The notes below the pieces were generated by a model, which was not told where the DNA came from, made no database searches, and saw only the letters and a list, made by a program, of their open reading frames with translations. A stretch of DNA of 64,000 bases from a bacterium (lineage in GTDB: Bacteria > Bacillota > Bacilli > Lactobacillales > Streptococcaceae). The position numbers were made by a program, and so were the translations under genes. How positions within the stretch are numbered: the first letter of the stretch is position 1; each line of letters starts with the position of its first letter. Positions 23,406 through 33,434 of this stretch are shown one piece after another. The stretch is taken from NCBI GenBank assembly GCA_905221375.1, contig CAJNCY010000009.1, forward strand, positions 60,310 to 124,309, written 5' to 3'.

Positions 23406-24440
23406 TTATTTTTTGTTATAGTCAAAGCGAATGACTTGTTCCTGTGTATCTACATGAGCATGGACTCCGAAGGGAACAATTGCTCTTGGAGTTGCGTGGC
23501 CAACATTCAGATTATAGAGAATCGGGATATTACTGTCAATAATATCCAATAGTGCCTCTTTATAGTCGTCATAGAAAGTTTCATCCATAGGTTTTCCGAC
23601 CAAGAGTCCACTGATGACCTCGAATATACCAGTGTTCTTTAAAGTCTGCAACATCTTTTTGAAGTCTTCTGGCTCAGGCTTTTCTTCGCTTGTTTCTAGC
23701 AAGAGGATCTTTCCTTCCCAGTCTGACAAGTCAGGGAAAAGTTTGTATTTTTGGCAGAGCTCCGTGCTATCTGCGTATCGAGAGTTGTCAAAGATATCGT
23801 AGAGGGATTCGAGGCAACCACCGAGGATTTTTCCCTCGAACTGGGCATTTCCTTGCAACAACTCAAAACCGGTATTTGCATGACTGACACGAGGTGTTCC
23901 CAAAGCCTTGGGACTAAAATCAGTTCGTTCCTCATACCAAACGTCACTAGGGCGGATTTCTGAGATTCTTCCCGTCTCAATCAATTTTTTAAAGTAGTGA
24001 AGGCTATAGGCTAGCATTTCTTTGTCCAATTCACAAATGTCTGCTAAGAAGGATTGACCATAAAAAGTCTTGATTCCTAGTTTATGCAACATGAGATGGT
24101 TCATGGTTGTATCCGAGAAGCCAAGAAAAATTTTTTGTTTGATAACCTTTTGTAGTTGGTCATTTTCAAAAAGATAAGGTAGTAAGCGATAGGTATCGTC
24201 TCCACCGATGGCGCATAGGATCATATCGATGCTATCATCAGAAAAGGCCTGAATCAAATCCTCTGCACGCGCTTCAGGATGGTCCTTGATAAAGTCTAAT
24301 CCATTTAGCGAATGGGGCAAAAAGATAGGATTGAGTCCCAGGTCCTTGAGACGTTGGACGCCCAAGTCAACTTCGTGTTTGACAAAGTCCTCTCCGATAA
24401 TGCCACTAGATAAACTAACAATACCAATAGTAGAAATCAT
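23406..24440 (-). CDS. S66-family (LD-carboxypeptidase / MccF-like) peptidase
   Basis: A 344-aa cytoplasmic S66 family protein, which either trims murein tetrapeptides (LdcA) or inactivates microcin C-type acyl-adenylates (MccF). The nucleophile loop reads IGGDDTYRLLPYL; the Ser of the family motif appears as Thr. The Glu (LLLETSEE) and His (NVGHATPR) of the triad are present. AGGAGG-like site TAGGAGGAT precedes the ATG. Two S66 domains in the usual order fill the length. Activity with a Thr nucleophile is uncertain. Confidence 0.8.
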   Translation of the reverse strand: MISTIGIVSLSSGIIGEDFVKHEVDLGVQRLKDLGLNPIFLPHSLNGLDFIKDHPEARAEDLIQAFSDDSIDMILCAIGGDDTYRLLPYLFENDQLQKVIKQKIFLGFSDTTMNHLMLHKLGIKTFYGQSFLADICELDKEMLAYSLHYFKKLIETGRISEIRPSDVWYEERTDFSPKALGTPRVSHANTGFELLQGNAQFEGKILGGCLESLYDIFDNSRYADSTELCQKYKLFPDLSDWEGKILLLETSEEKPEPEDFKKMLQTLKNTGIFEVISGLLVGKPMDETFYDDYKEALLDIIDSNIPILYNLNVGHATPRAIVPFGVHAHVDTQEQVIRFDYNKK

Positions 24441-24542
24441 ATTTTATCCTCCTAGAAATAGATTGAGCCTATTTTATCACAAAAGATAAGAGGAAGCTAT
24501 GTGGGATGTCAGAAGAATACTTTAAAATCAAAAAAGTAAGTG

Positions 24543-24571
24543 AAAAAGCAACCGCACCTGCAGTTGCTTTT
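24543..24571 (-). terminator. Terminator of the corA-DUF1129 operon
   Basis: AAAAAGCAAC / GTTGCTTTT stem with a 10-base loop, just past the DUF1129 gene on the minus strand. Confidence 0.75.
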
Positions 24572-24580
24572 ATCATTCTC

Positions 24581-25258
24581 TTAATAGCGTGTTGGTCCTG
24601 CACTTGCGCTGCGGATGTTCAAGCGTTTCTTGAGATAAAAGCGAAGGGCTAGGAGGGCTGCTCCGATAATAGCTAGTGGCAATGGAGCCAGTACGGGGTT
24701 AAGGCTAGCTGGTAGGAAGCTTGTTGCAAAGAAGACAAGCAACCAAAGGAACATAGAGGCTAGGATAACCAGTACAGATTTCCAGAAAGGTGGGCGTTGA
24801 CTGCGATCCATGTCTGGTCCATAGTATTGGTAAACGAAGTAGTACATCAAGTAGAAAGCAAATCCACCAACCAGCCCAACTAATAGGAGGGTAATCAAAC
24901 CGTAACCGATAGCTTGATCTGCTGCAAAGAAGGTTGTAAGGGCGCTGACGAGGGCAAAGAGACTAGTGATGAAAAGGGCTGAGTCCATAATCATGAGTTT
25001 TGGATCATCATTTTCTTTTGGATGCTCTTTTTCGTACTGCTCTTTGACAGTAAAGCTATGAGCCCAGTGAGTTGGTGCGCCATAGAGGGAACGAGCAGTC
25101 GTACCCTTGGCTTGCTCTTCAAGGATTTTGGGAATAATTTCCTTAAAAATAGCTTTAATTTCAGCATCTGTTTTCCCATCTTTGATGAATTGTTGGGTAG
25201 CGATATGGATAAACTCTTGGTTTTTCTTGGTTAATTTTTGTAGATCAATCTGAGACAT
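24581..25258 (-). CDS. DUF1129-family membrane protein
   Basis: A 225-aa protein: a soluble helical N-terminal half (residues 1-85) and about four membrane helices (roughly 88-215), ending with a basic tail. It fits the DUF1129 family of Firmicutes. GAGGAG lies 6 bases before the ATG at 25258. It is 11 bases downstream of the CorA-like gene in the same operon, an arrangement conserved in streptococci, which hints at a link with magnesium transport. Function unknown. Confidence 0.8.
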   Translation of the reverse strand: MSQIDLQKLTKKNQEFIHIATQQFIKDGKTDAEIKAIFKEIIPKILEEQAKGTTARSLYGAPTHWAHSFTVKEQYEKEHPKENDDPKLMIMDSALFITSLFALVSALTTFFAADQAIGYGLITLLLVGLVGGFAFYLMYYFVYQYYGPDMDRSQRPPFWKSVLVILASMFLWLLVFFATSFLPASLNPVLAPLPLAIIGAALLALRFYLKKRLNIRSASAGPTRY

Positions 25259-25269
25259 AGGAACTCCTC

Positions 25270-26214
25270 TTAGAACCATTTTTTATGGATGAGATAGAGA
25301 GTGAGCGAGACACTCATAGCAAAGGCGATAAAGACGATTAACCAGAAGGCATTTGGCTCGCCGTTTAGGGGGATTTCATTATCCTTAAAGTTCATCCCGT
25401 AGGCAGAAAAGACCATGGTTGGGATGGACATGACGATGGTCACAAGGGCCAAGGTCTTCATAATGTTGTTCTGGTTATTGGAAATGATAGAGGCGAAGGT
25501 TTCTGTCATAGAATGCAAGACGTTTCCATAAATGTCTGCCATCTCGATGGCCTGTTGGGTTTCAATCAGGGTATCTTCAAGCAGGTCCTCGTCCTCAAGG
25601 TATTTCTTGATATTACTGGTTGAGCTGGTCAATTTCTTAATCACGCGCTCATTTGTTTTAAGTGAGGCTTTGAAATAGACGATGGTTTTTTCTAATTCCA
25701 TGAGCTCAATCAATTCTTCATTACGAGTTGATTGATGCAGTTGACTTTCGATTTGTTCACTCTTACGGTCAATCGAACGAAGGGCTGTTAGGTAAAGCTC
25801 AGCATTTCGATAGAGAATCTGGAAGATGAAACGCGAACGCATGAAAGTATAGAAATTACGCAAACGACGGTTGATAAAGACATCGAGGACTGGTAGTGGT
25901 TCCAAACACGTAGTGATAATGGTTTCCTCGGTGATGATAATACCAAGCGGGATGGTTACGTAGTAGGTGCGGTTATTTCTTTCCTCTGTGACCGGAACGT
26001 CTACGATAATCAGGGTATACTCGTCTTCAATGGTAATACGAGACATTTCTTCCGCATCGAGCGGTGCTCGAAGGTCGGCAATATCAATATCGAAGGCGTT
26101 AGCGATTTCGAGTGATTCATTTTGAGTTGGATTAACGAGATTGATCCAAGTACCCGGTTCAAGCGTATCGATCTCTTTAAATTCAGTTGTTGTAGAGAGA
26201 AAAACTTGTTTCAT
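25270..26214 (-). CDS. corA: CorA-family magnesium/divalent cation transporter
   Basis: A 314-aa CorA protein: a large cytoplasmic N-terminal funnel, two C-terminal membrane helices, and the pore signature YGMNFKDNE between them. It ends with a basic tail (HKKWF). A minus-strand -10 (TATAAT, 26259-26264) precedes it, divergent from uvrA. Pentameric Mg2+ channel by family knowledge. The genome also carries the mgtA-type pump seen at 30.6 kb. Confidence 0.92.
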   Translation of the reverse strand: MKQVFLSTTTEFKEIDTLEPGTWINLVNPTQNESLEIANAFDIDIADLRAPLDAEEMSRITIEDEYTLIIVDVPVTEERNNRTYYVTIPLGIIITEETIITTCLEPLPVLDVFINRRLRNFYTFMRSRFIFQILYRNAELYLTALRSIDRKSEQIESQLHQSTRNEELIELMELEKTIVYFKASLKTNERVIKKLTSSTSNIKKYLEDEDLLEDTLIETQQAIEMADIYGNVLHSMTETFASIISNNQNNIMKTLALVTIVMSIPTMVFSAYGMNFKDNEIPLNGEPNAFWLIVFIAFAMSVSLTLYLIHKKWF

Positions 26215-26308
26215 ATCCCTTATCCTTTCTCATTTTTCAGATTTTTTCACACCGTACTATTATACTACAAAATCGGCCTTTTGGGTAATAGAATCTCACT
26301 TTTTTTGG

Positions 26309-26314
26309 TATAAT
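26309..26314 (+). promoter_or_regulatory. Extended -10 of the uvrA promoter
   Basis: TTGGTATAAT, 32 bases before the uvrA start. No clear -35; no SOS operator is evident. Confidence 0.6.
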
Positions 26315-26345
26315 GGTAAGCAATAATGGACTAGAAAGAACAAAG

Positions 26346-29177
26346 ATGCAAGATAAAATTGTCATTCATGGGGCGCGTGCCCATAATTTAAAAAATATTG
26401 ATGTGGAGATTCCGCGAGACAAGTTGGTTGTCGTGACCGGTTTGTCAGGTTCTGGGAAATCCAGTCTGGCCTTTGACACCCTCTATGCGGAGGGGCAACG
26501 TCGCTATGTGGAGAGTTTGTCAGCCTACGCTCGCCAGTTTTTGGGAAATATGGAGAAACCAGATGTAGATGCTATTGATGGTCTCAGCCCTGCTATTTCC
26601 ATCGACCAGAAAACGACCAGCAAAAACCCTCGTTCGACGGTGGGAACAACGACTGAAATCAATGACTATCTGCGTCTCCTCTACGCGCGTGTGGGGACGC
26701 CTTACTGTATCAACGGACATGGAGCTATCAAGGCCTCTTCTGTGGAGCAAATCGTGGACAAGGTTTTGGAGTTACCAGAACGCCAGCGCCTGCAAATCTT
26801 AGCACCAGTTATCCGTAAGAAAAAAGGCCAACACAAGAGCGTCATTGAAAAGGTTCAGAAAGACGGCTATGTTCGTGTCCGTGTGGATGGGGAAGTCTAT
26901 GATGTGACCGAAGTGCCAGAGTTGTCCAAGAGCAAGCAACACAATATTGATGTCGTGGTTGACCGTATTGTTATCAAGGAGGGCATCCGTAGCCGTCTCT
27001 TTGATTCCATTGAGGCTGCCCTTCGTATTGCAGAAGGTTATGTCATTATCGACACGATGGACGACTCTGAGTTGCTCTTCTCTGAGCATTATGCCTGCCC
27101 AGTTTGTGGATTTACTGTTCCAGAGTTAGAGCCACGTCTCTTCTCCTTCAATGCTCCTTTTGGTTCTTGTAGTGAGTGTGACGGGCTGGGCATCAAGCTA
27201 GAGGTGGATACTGATTTGGTGGTGCCAGATGCCAGCAAAACGCTACGCGAGGGAGCTTTGGCCCCTTGGAATCCTATCTCATCCAACTACTATCCAAACA
27301 TGCTGGAACAAGCCATGACAGCCTTTGGAGTGGATATGGATAAGCCTTTTGAGGACTTGTCAGAAGAAGATAAGAACTTGATTCTCTATGGATCAGATGG
27401 TAAGGAATTCCATTTCCACTATGAGAATGAATTTGGTGGCGTGCGCGATATTGATATTCCTTTTGAGGGAGTTGTCAATAATATCAAGCGTCGCTATCAC
27501 GAGACCAACAGTGATTACACGCGCACCCAGATGCGTCTCTACATGAATGAGCTGACCTGCGGAACCTGTCACGGCTATCGTCTCAATGACCAGGCCTTGT
27601 CTGTCCGTGTGGGTGGCGAGCAAGGACCACATATCGGAGAAATTTCAGACCTGTCTATCGCAGACCACTTGGAATTGGTGAGCAAGCTGACCCTGTCTGA
27701 AAATGAAGCTATCATTGCCCGTCCCATTCTCAAGGAAATCAAAGACCGTTTGACCTTCCTTAATAATGTGGGTCTTAACTATCTGACCCTGTCACGTTCG
27801 GCAGGAACCCTTTCAGGTGGAGAGAGTCAGCGTATTCGCTTGGCGACCCAGATTGGTTCCAACCTATCAGGTGTCCTCTATATCTTGGATGAGCCGTCGA
27901 TTGGTCTTCACCAGAGGGACAATGACCGTCTGATTGCCAGTCTGAAAAAGATGCGTGATTTGGGTAATACTCTCATCGTAGTGGAACACGATGAAGATAC
28001 CATGCGTGAGGCGGATTATCTGATTGACGTTGGTCCCGGTGCCGGTGTTTTTGGTGGGGAAATTGTTTCTGCAGGTACGCCCAAACAGGTTGCTCGCAAC
28101 AGCAAGTCTATCACAGGCCAGTACTTGTCAGGCAAACGTGCCATTCCAGTGCCAGAAGAGCGCCGTACCGGAAATGGTCGTTTTATCGAGGTGACGGGAG
28201 CGCGTGAGAATAACTTGCAAAATATCACTGCTCGCTTCCCACTAGGGAAATTCATCGCGGTGACAGGTGTGTCAGGTTCAGGGAAATCGACCTTAATCAA
28301 CAGTATCCTCAAAAAAGCCATTGCTCAAAAACTCAACCGCAATTCAGACAAACCTGGTAAATTCAAAACCATCACAGGGATTGAGCATGTAGACCGCTTG
28401 ATTGACATTGACCAGAGTCCAATCGGACGAACACCAAGGTCTAACCCTGCTACCTATACGGGAGTTTTTGACGATATACGTGACCTCTTTGCCCAGACAA
28501 ATGAAGCCAAGATACGAGGCTACAAGAAGGGTCGTTTCAGTTTCAACGTCAAGGGTGGTCGTTGCGAAGCCTGCTCAGGTGACGGGATTATCAAGATTGA
28601 GATGCACTTCTTGCCAGATGTTTATGTGGCTTGTGAAGTTTGCCACGGGACTCGTTACAACAGTGAGACCCTAGAAGTTCACTACAAGGAAAAGAATATC
28701 TCGCAAGTCTTGGACATGACAGTCAACGATGCGGTAGAGTTCTTCCAACACATTCCTAAGATTCAACGCAAACTCCAGACTATCAAGGATGTAGGGCTAG
28801 GATATGTGACGCTAGGGCAGCCAGCTACCACCCTTTCTGGGGGAGAAGCCCAGCGTATGAAGTTGGCTAGCGAACTCCACAAACGCTCGACAGGAAAATC
28901 TTTCTACATTCTGGATGAGCCGACGACAGGGCTTCATACAGAGGATATCGCTCGCTTGCTTAAAGTCTTGGCTCGCTTTGTCGACGATGGCAATACAGTT
29001 CTTGTCATTGAGCACAATCTGGATGTTATCAAGACGGCAGACCATATTATTGACTTGGGACCTGAGGGCGGTGTCGGTGGTGGAACCATCATCGCAACAG
29101 GAACTCCAGAAGAAGTAGCGGCCAATGAAGCCAGCTACACAGGACATTATTTGAAAGGAAAATTACATCATGAATAA
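26346..29177 (+). CDS. uvrA: UvrABC excinuclease subunit A
   Basis: A 943-aa damage-recognition ATPase of nucleotide excision repair. Two ABC ATPase modules are seen: Walker [16 protein letters not shown] and [14 protein letters not shown], with signatures LSGGESQR and LSGGEAQR. Zinc-finger pairs CPVCG...CSEC and CEAC...CEVC are intact. The ATG at 26346 ([17 protein letters not shown]) is the family start; the in-frame ATG at 26313 overlaps the promoter. Overlaps pepP by 8 bases. Confidence 0.97.
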   Translation: MQDKIVIHGARAHNLKNIDVEIPRDKLVVVTGLSGSGKSSLAFDTLYAEGQRRYVESLSAYARQFLGNMEKPDVDAIDGLSPAISIDQKTTSKNPRSTVGTTTEINDYLRLLYARVGTPYCINGHGAIKASSVEQIVDKVLELPERQRLQILAPVIRKKKGQHKSVIEKVQKDGYVRVRVDGEVYDVTEVPELSKSKQHNIDVVVDRIVIKEGIRSRLFDSIEAALRIAEGYVIIDTMDDSELLFSEHYACPVCGFTVPELEPRLFSFNAPFGSCSECDGLGIKLEVDTDLVVPDASKTLREGALAPWNPISSNYYPNMLEQAMTAFGVDMDKPFEDLSEEDKNLILYGSDGKEFHFHYENEFGGVRDIDIPFEGVVNNIKRRYHETNSDYTRTQMRLYMNELTCGTCHGYRLNDQALSVRVGGEQGPHIGEISDLSIADHLELVSKLTLSENEAIIARPILKEIKDRLTFLNNVGLNYLTLSRSAGTLSGGESQRIRLATQIGSNLSGVLYILDEPSIGLHQRDNDRLIASLKKMRDLGNTLIVVEHDEDTMREADYLIDVGPGAGVFGGEIVSAGTPKQVARNSKSITGQYLSGKRAIPVPEERRTGNGRFIEVTGARENNLQNITARFPLGKFIAVTGVSGSGKSTLINSILKKAIAQKLNRNSDKPGKFKTITGIEHVDRLIDIDQSPIGRTPRSNPATYTGVFDDIRDLFAQTNEAKIRGYKKGRFSFNVKGGRCEACSGDGIIKIEMHFLPDVYVACEVCHGTRYNSETLEVHYKEKNISQVLDMTVNDAVEFFQHIPKIQRKLQTIKDVGLGYVTLGQPATTLSGGEAQRMKLASELHKRSTGKSFYILDEPTTGLHTEDIARLLKVLARFVDDGNTVLVIEHNLDVIKTADHIIDLGPEGGVGGGTIIATGTPEEVAANEASYTGHYLKGKLHHE

Positions 29178-30231
29178 ACGCGTACAAGCATTTCTAGCTA
29201 AAATGCAAGAAAAAGAACTAGATGGCATCATTATCAACAACCTTAAAAACGTCTACTACTTGACTGGTTTTTGGGGTTCGAACGGAACAGTTTTTCTCAG
29301 CCGTGACCGTCAGGTCTTGGTGACAGACTCTCGCTATATCATTGCAGCCAAGCAAGAAACCAGTGGTTTTGAGATCGTGGCAGATCGCGATGAATTGGCT
29401 GTCATTGCAGGGATTGTTAAGGACATGGGCTTGTCTCGAATCGGTTTTGAGGACGAGATTTCGGTCTCTTATTATCACCGTATGCAGGCAGCTTTTGAAG
29501 GTTTGGACTTGCTTCCACAAACTCAATTTGTTGAAGGCCTTCGTATGATTAAGGATGAGGCGGAGATTGCAGCTATTCGCAAGGCTTGTTCTATTTCAGA
29601 CCAAGCTTTCCGCGATGCGCTTGACTTCATCAAACCAGGAAAAACTGAGATTGAGATTGCCAACTTCCTTGACTTCCGCATGCGTGAGTTGGGAGCATCT
29701 GGCTTGTCTTTTGACACTATTCTAGCTAGTGGGATCAACTCTTCCAAACCCCATGCCCATCCTATGCACAAACCAGTGGAGCTAGGAGAAGCCATTACCA
29801 TGGACTTCGGTTGCCTTTATGATCACTATGTCAGCGATATGACCCGGACTATCTATCTGGGACATGTTAGCGACGAGCAGGCAGAGATTTACAATACGGT
29901 TTTGAAAGCCAACCAAGCTCTGATTGACCAAGCTAAGGCTGGCTTAGGTTTCCGTGACTTTGACAAAATTCCTCGTGATATTATCATCGAGGCAGGTTAT
30001 GGAGACTACTTTACCCACGGTATCGGACACGGTATTGGACTGGATATCCATGAGGAACCATACTTTAGCCAGACTTCTACAGAAACTATTAAGGCAGGTA
30101 TGGCCTTGACAGACGAGCCGGGTATTTATATTGAAGGTAAATATGGTGTTCGTATCGAGGATGATATTCTGATTACAGAAACAGGTTGTGAATTGTTGAC
30201 CCTAGCTCCAAAAGAGTTGATAGTTATTTAA
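29170..30231 (+). CDS. pepP: Xaa-Pro aminopeptidase (M24B)
   Basis: A 353-aa M24 metalloaminopeptidase that removes N-terminal residues before proline. The pita-bread metal ligands are all there: Asp in TMDFGC, Asp in SDMTRT, His in [15 protein letters not shown], Glu in TDEPGIY and Glu in VRIEDD. An N-terminal creatinase-like domain occupies residues 1-125. Its ATG overlaps the end of uvrA (ATGAATAA), giving translational coupling, a conserved streptococcal pair. Confidence 0.95.
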   Translation: MNKRVQAFLAKMQEKELDGIIINNLKNVYYLTGFWGSNGTVFLSRDRQVLVTDSRYIIAAKQETSGFEIVADRDELAVIAGIVKDMGLSRIGFEDEISVSYYHRMQAAFEGLDLLPQTQFVEGLRMIKDEAEIAAIRKACSISDQAFRDALDFIKPGKTEIEIANFLDFRMRELGASGLSFDTILASGINSSKPHAHPMHKPVELGEAITMDFGCLYDHYVSDMTRTIYLGHVSDEQAEIYNTVLKANQALIDQAKAGLGFRDFDKIPRDIIIEAGYGDYFTHGIGHGIGLDIHEEPYFSQTSTETIKAGMALTDEPGIYIEGKYGVRIEDDILITETGCELLTLAPKELIVI

Positions 30232-30251
30232 GAGTCAAACAACTCAAATGA

Positions 30252-30280
30252 TTGACTTTTAAATTTTAAAGGTTTATACT
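30252..30280 (+). promoter_or_regulatory. Promoter of the M-box/mgtA transcript
   Basis: TTGACT (30252-30257), 17-base spacer, TATACT (30275-30280). Transcription would begin a few bases before the M-box aptamer. Confidence 0.8.
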
Positions 30281-30285
30281 GAAAG

Positions 30286-30425
30286 ACGAAAACGGTAGGT
30301 GAGGCTACCATAGGGATACGGATGACTACCGCAAAGCAGTGGAGACACTACTCGTTGGTCAACAGTCCTGGTCGCGAAGGCCAAGACTAAGCTCATTTCA
30401 TTGCCCTATGGAGTTAAAGCTTGAA
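30286..30425 (+). ncRNA. M-box (ykoK) magnesium riboswitch aptamer
   Basis: The stretch carries the M-box conserved blocks in order: GGTAGGTGAGGCTACC, GGGATACGG, GACTACCGC, TGGTCAACAG, and the closing TTGCCCTATGGAGTTAAAGC. The same blocks are recognisable in the B. subtilis mgtE M-box (AGGTGAGGCT, GGGTCAACAG, GCTAAAGC). It starts directly after a good promoter and is followed by an intrinsic terminator and a Mg2+ transporter gene. By family knowledge Mg2+ binding favours the terminator, so low Mg2+ turns mgtA on. Confidence 0.88.
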
Positions 30426-30450
30426 CGAAAAAACAGATATTTAGTTTTTT

Positions 30451-30480
30451 AATCCTGCCATTTTTTGATGGTAGGATTTT
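30451..30480 (+). terminator. Riboswitch expression-platform terminator
   Basis: Eleven-base stem AATCCTGCCAT / ATGGTAGGATT (one wobble) followed by a T-rich tail, between the M-box and the leader ORF. Confidence 0.8.
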
Positions 30481-30513
30481 CTACTGTTTTAAAACAAAGA
30501 AAGGAGACAGACG

Positions 30514-30585
30514 ATGCAAATTGACGACCATCCGGAACCGCACATACACAGCCAATCGCTGATTTGTGTCGTTCTGCCCTTATAA
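30514..30585 (+). CDS. Putative regulatory leader peptide upstream of mgtA (23 aa)
   Basis: AAAGGAG at 30500-30506 and ATG at 30514 open a 23-codon ORF starting MQIDDHPEPHIHSQ and ending in VVLPL. The acidic and proline-rich start recalls the Salmonella MgtL leader, whose Asp/Glu-Pro residues destabilise ribosomes at low Mg2+. Codons from about 11 on form the left arm of a hairpin with the sequence just before the mgtA ribosome-binding site (30543-30606), so translating ribosomes would change that fold. Too short to prove by composition alone. Confidence 0.55.
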   Translation: MQIDDHPEPHIHSQSLICVVLPL

Positions 30586-30606
30586 AGTGATTGGTCTCTG
30601 TGTATG
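30543..30606 (+). promoter_or_regulatory. Leader hairpin overlapping the leader ORF, ahead of mgtA
   Basis: CATACACAGCCAATC (30543-30557) pairs with GATTGG-TCT-CTGTGTATG (30589-30606): fifteen base pairs with a 3-base bulge and a 31-base loop. The right arm ends 14 bases before the mgtA AGGAG, and the left arm lies within the leader ORF. Confidence 0.65.
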
Positions 30607-30638
30607 AAACACATCATTCATACAGATAGGAGAAACCA

Positions 30639-33299
30639 ATGAAAATAACAAAAGAAAGATTAGCAACAGCTATTCAAGTCCCTTTAGACGAGAGTCTAAC
30701 TTTTTATCATACCAGTTTAAACGGCTTGACAGAGGAACAGGTCGAAAAAAATCGTGGCCTCTATGGCGAAAATGTGATTACCAAAGGCCAAGAAGATTCG
30801 ATTTTGAAAAAGATTTACGAATCGATTATCAATCCTTTTACAATCATCTTGCTGGTCATCGCCGTGATTTCCTTAGTGACCAATGTCTGGTTGGCAAAAC
30901 CAGGTCAAGAAGATCCGACGACTTCCATTATCATCGTTGTCCTAGTCCTCATTTCTGGTGGCATACGCTTTGTCCAAGAACTCCGTAGTGATAAGGCAGC
31001 CACCAATCTTTCAAAAATGATTGTCAACACAGCGACAGTCATTCGTCAAGGAGAAATTCAAGAAGTACCTATCGATGACTTGGTAGTAGGTGACGTGGTT
31101 AAATTAAGCGCTGGAGATATGATTCCAGCAGATATTCTTTTATTTGAGTCGCGCGATTTCTTTGTCCAACAGTCGGGCTTGACAGGAGAAAGTGATTCTG
31201 TTGAAAAATTGGCCTTGACCAAGGCAACAGTTCAACAACCTGATAGTCTTCTCGAAGCCGAATCCTTGGCTTTTATGGGAACCAATGTCTTATCTGGTAG
31301 TGCCAAGGCCGTGGTTTTGGCGGTTGGTGATGCTACCATGATGGGGGCCATTGAGCAGACTCTGAACACCTATGACGAGCCCACTTCGTTTGAGCGGGAG
31401 ATGAATAGTATCTCTTGGCTCTTGATCCGTTTGATGTTGGTCATGGTGCCCATCGTTTTCTTGTCCAATGGTTTAACAGATGGCGACTGGCTGGAAGCTG
31501 GCGTATTTGCCTTGAGTGTTGGTGTTGGATTGACACCTGAGATGCTTCCTATGATCATCACGGCCAGTCTAGCAAAAGGTTCTATTATCATGGCTAAGGA
31601 AAAAGTGGTTATCAAGAAACTCAATGCCATACAGGACTTAGGGGCGATTGATATCTTGTGTACAGATAAGACAGGAACTCTAACCCAAGACGAAATCGTT
31701 CTAGAATATCCCTTGGACATCCACGGACGCTTGGATTTGACGGTCTTGAGACGTGCCTATCTCAATTCCTACTTTCAAACGGGCTTGAAAAATTTGATGG
31801 ACAGAGCCATCATAAAACGGACTGAAAAGGAAGCAAAAGAACACGCCCTCTTGCAAAATCTGGCTCAAACTTTTCAAAAAATAGATGAATTGCCCTTTGA
31901 TTTTGAACGCAGACGGATGAGTGTCATCGTTAAGGATGAACACGAAGTTGTTAGTTTGGTAACCAAGGGTGCCCTAGAGGAAATGTTGATGATTTCCAGT
32001 CATGCGGAATACCAAGGAGTGATTACTCCCTTGACAGATGTTATTAGAGAAGAAATTTTAGCAGAAGTCAGACAACTCAATCAACAAGGTTTGCGTGTCT
32101 TGGGAGTGGCCTATAAGTCAGGTTTGAGGGAAGGTCATGCCTATACAGTTGATGATGAAGGGGATATGATTCTAACTGGTTATTTAGCCTTCCTAGATCC
32201 ACCAAAACCATCTGCAGCACCAGCAATTAAGGCTCTGTTAGAACATGGGGTTCAAACAAAGATTTTGACGGGAGACAACGAAAAGGTTACCCAAGCAGTC
32301 TGTGAAAAGGTTGGTTTAGATATCAATCAGATGCTGTTGGGATCTGAAATTGATCAGATGAGCGATCAAGAATTGGCTCAAGCCGTAGAGGAGGTAACCG
32401 TCTTCGCCAAACTTTCTCCTGACCAAAAAGCACGGATTATTTTGCAATTTAAGGCTAATGGTCATGCTGTCGGCTATATGGGAGATGGAATCAATGATGC
32501 CCCTTCTATGAAAGTAGCAGATGTGGGGATTTCTGTTGATACAGCGGTAGATATTGCTAAAGAAACAGCTGATGTTATCCTACTTGATAAGGATCTCATG
32601 GTGCTTGAAAAAGGACTGGTTGAAGGGCGTAAGGTCTATGCAAATATGACCAAATATATCAAGATGACGGTCAGTTCTAATTTTGGAAATATCTTATCCC
32701 TATTGGTCTCTGGAATCTTTTTACCATTTTTACCTATGGCACCAGTCCATTTGATTATCCTAAATCTAGTCTATGATTTGTCTTGTATTGCCTTGCCTTT
32801 TGACAAGGTGGATAAAGATTTTTTGAGAAATCCGCATACATGGGAAGCTAAGTCCATCACACGTTTCATGGTTTGGATGGGGCCTATCTCTTCTGCCTTT
32901 GATATTTTGACCTTTATTTTGCTTTATTTTATCATTGTACCCATGACGACAGGTCATGCCTATGTTCATGGAGCAGAGTCGGCCGTAGGCTTTATTGTCT
33001 TGTTCCAGACAGGTTGGTTTATCGAGTCCATGTGGTCACAAACTATGGTTATCCATATGCTGCGTTCAGCCAAAATTCCCTTTTTACAAAGTCGTCCAGC
33101 TTGGCTAGTCCTTGTGACAACCTTATTGGCTGCAGCCTTTGTGACCTTCCTTCCCTACAGTCCACTTGTAAGCCTACTTCATCTCACTCCTTTAAAACCG
33201 ATTTATTTCATCTTCTTACTTTTCATCATTATTTTGTATATGATTAGCGTGACAATTGTGAAAAAAATCTATATCAAGAAATATAAAGAATGGCTGTGA
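30639..33299 (+). CDS. mgtA: Magnesium-importing P-type ATPase
   Basis: An 886-aa P3B-type ATPase. The phosphorylation motif DKTGTLTQDEI lies near residue 347, the TGES actuator loop is seen as SGLTGESD, and the hinge GDGINDAPSMKVADVGISV is intact. About ten membrane helices are split four and six around the catalytic loops. The N-terminal region (NPFTIILLVIAVISLV) and the whole length match MgtA/MgtB. AGGAG 10 bases upstream. Transcription is governed by the M-box and probably by the leader ORF, which supports Mg2+ import as its function. Confidence 0.93.
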   Translation: MKITKERLATAIQVPLDESLTFYHTSLNGLTEEQVEKNRGLYGENVITKGQEDSILKKIYESIINPFTIILLVIAVISLVTNVWLAKPGQEDPTTSIIIVVLVLISGGIRFVQELRSDKAATNLSKMIVNTATVIRQGEIQEVPIDDLVVGDVVKLSAGDMIPADILLFESRDFFVQQSGLTGESDSVEKLALTKATVQQPDSLLEAESLAFMGTNVLSGSAKAVVLAVGDATMMGAIEQTLNTYDEPTSFEREMNSISWLLIRLMLVMVPIVFLSNGLTDGDWLEAGVFALSVGVGLTPEMLPMIITASLAKGSIIMAKEKVVIKKLNAIQDLGAIDILCTDKTGTLTQDEIVLEYPLDIHGRLDLTVLRRAYLNSYFQTGLKNLMDRAIIKRTEKEAKEHALLQNLAQTFQKIDELPFDFERRRMSVIVKDEHEVVSLVTKGALEEMLMISSHAEYQGVITPLTDVIREEILAEVRQLNQQGLRVLGVAYKSGLREGHAYTVDDEGDMILTGYLAFLDPPKPSAAPAIKALLEHGVQTKILTGDNEKVTQAVCEKVGLDINQMLLGSEIDQMSDQELAQAVEEVTVFAKLSPDQKARIILQFKANGHAVGYMGDGINDAPSMKVADVGISVDTAVDIAKETADVILLDKDLMVLEKGLVEGRKVYANMTKYIKMTVSSNFGNILSLLVSGIFLPFLPMAPVHLIILNLVYDLSCIALPFDKVDKDFLRNPHTWEAKSITRFMVWMGPISSAFDILTFILLYFIIVPMTTGHAYVHGAESAVGFIVLFQTGWFIESMWSQTMVIHMLRSAKIPFLQSRPAWLVLVTTLLAAAFVTFLPYSPLVSLLHLTPLKPIYFIFLLFIIILYMISVTIVKKIYIKKYKEWL

Positions 33300-33387
33300 A
33301 TTTCATTTTGTCAAGAAAAAAGTACGAAAATGACGAAAAAAGTCAAAAAAATTTAAAAATAGGTCGCAAGTCGGATGTTTTTTATGG

Positions 33388-33393
33388 TATAAT
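33388..33393 (+). promoter_or_regulatory. Extended -10 of the spx promoter
   Basis: TATGGTATAAT, 41 bases before the spx ATG; no convincing -35. Confidence 0.55.
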
Positions 33394-33434
33394 AGACTAA
33401 ACTGATAGTAACATGTAGCGAAAGGGGTAGGTAC

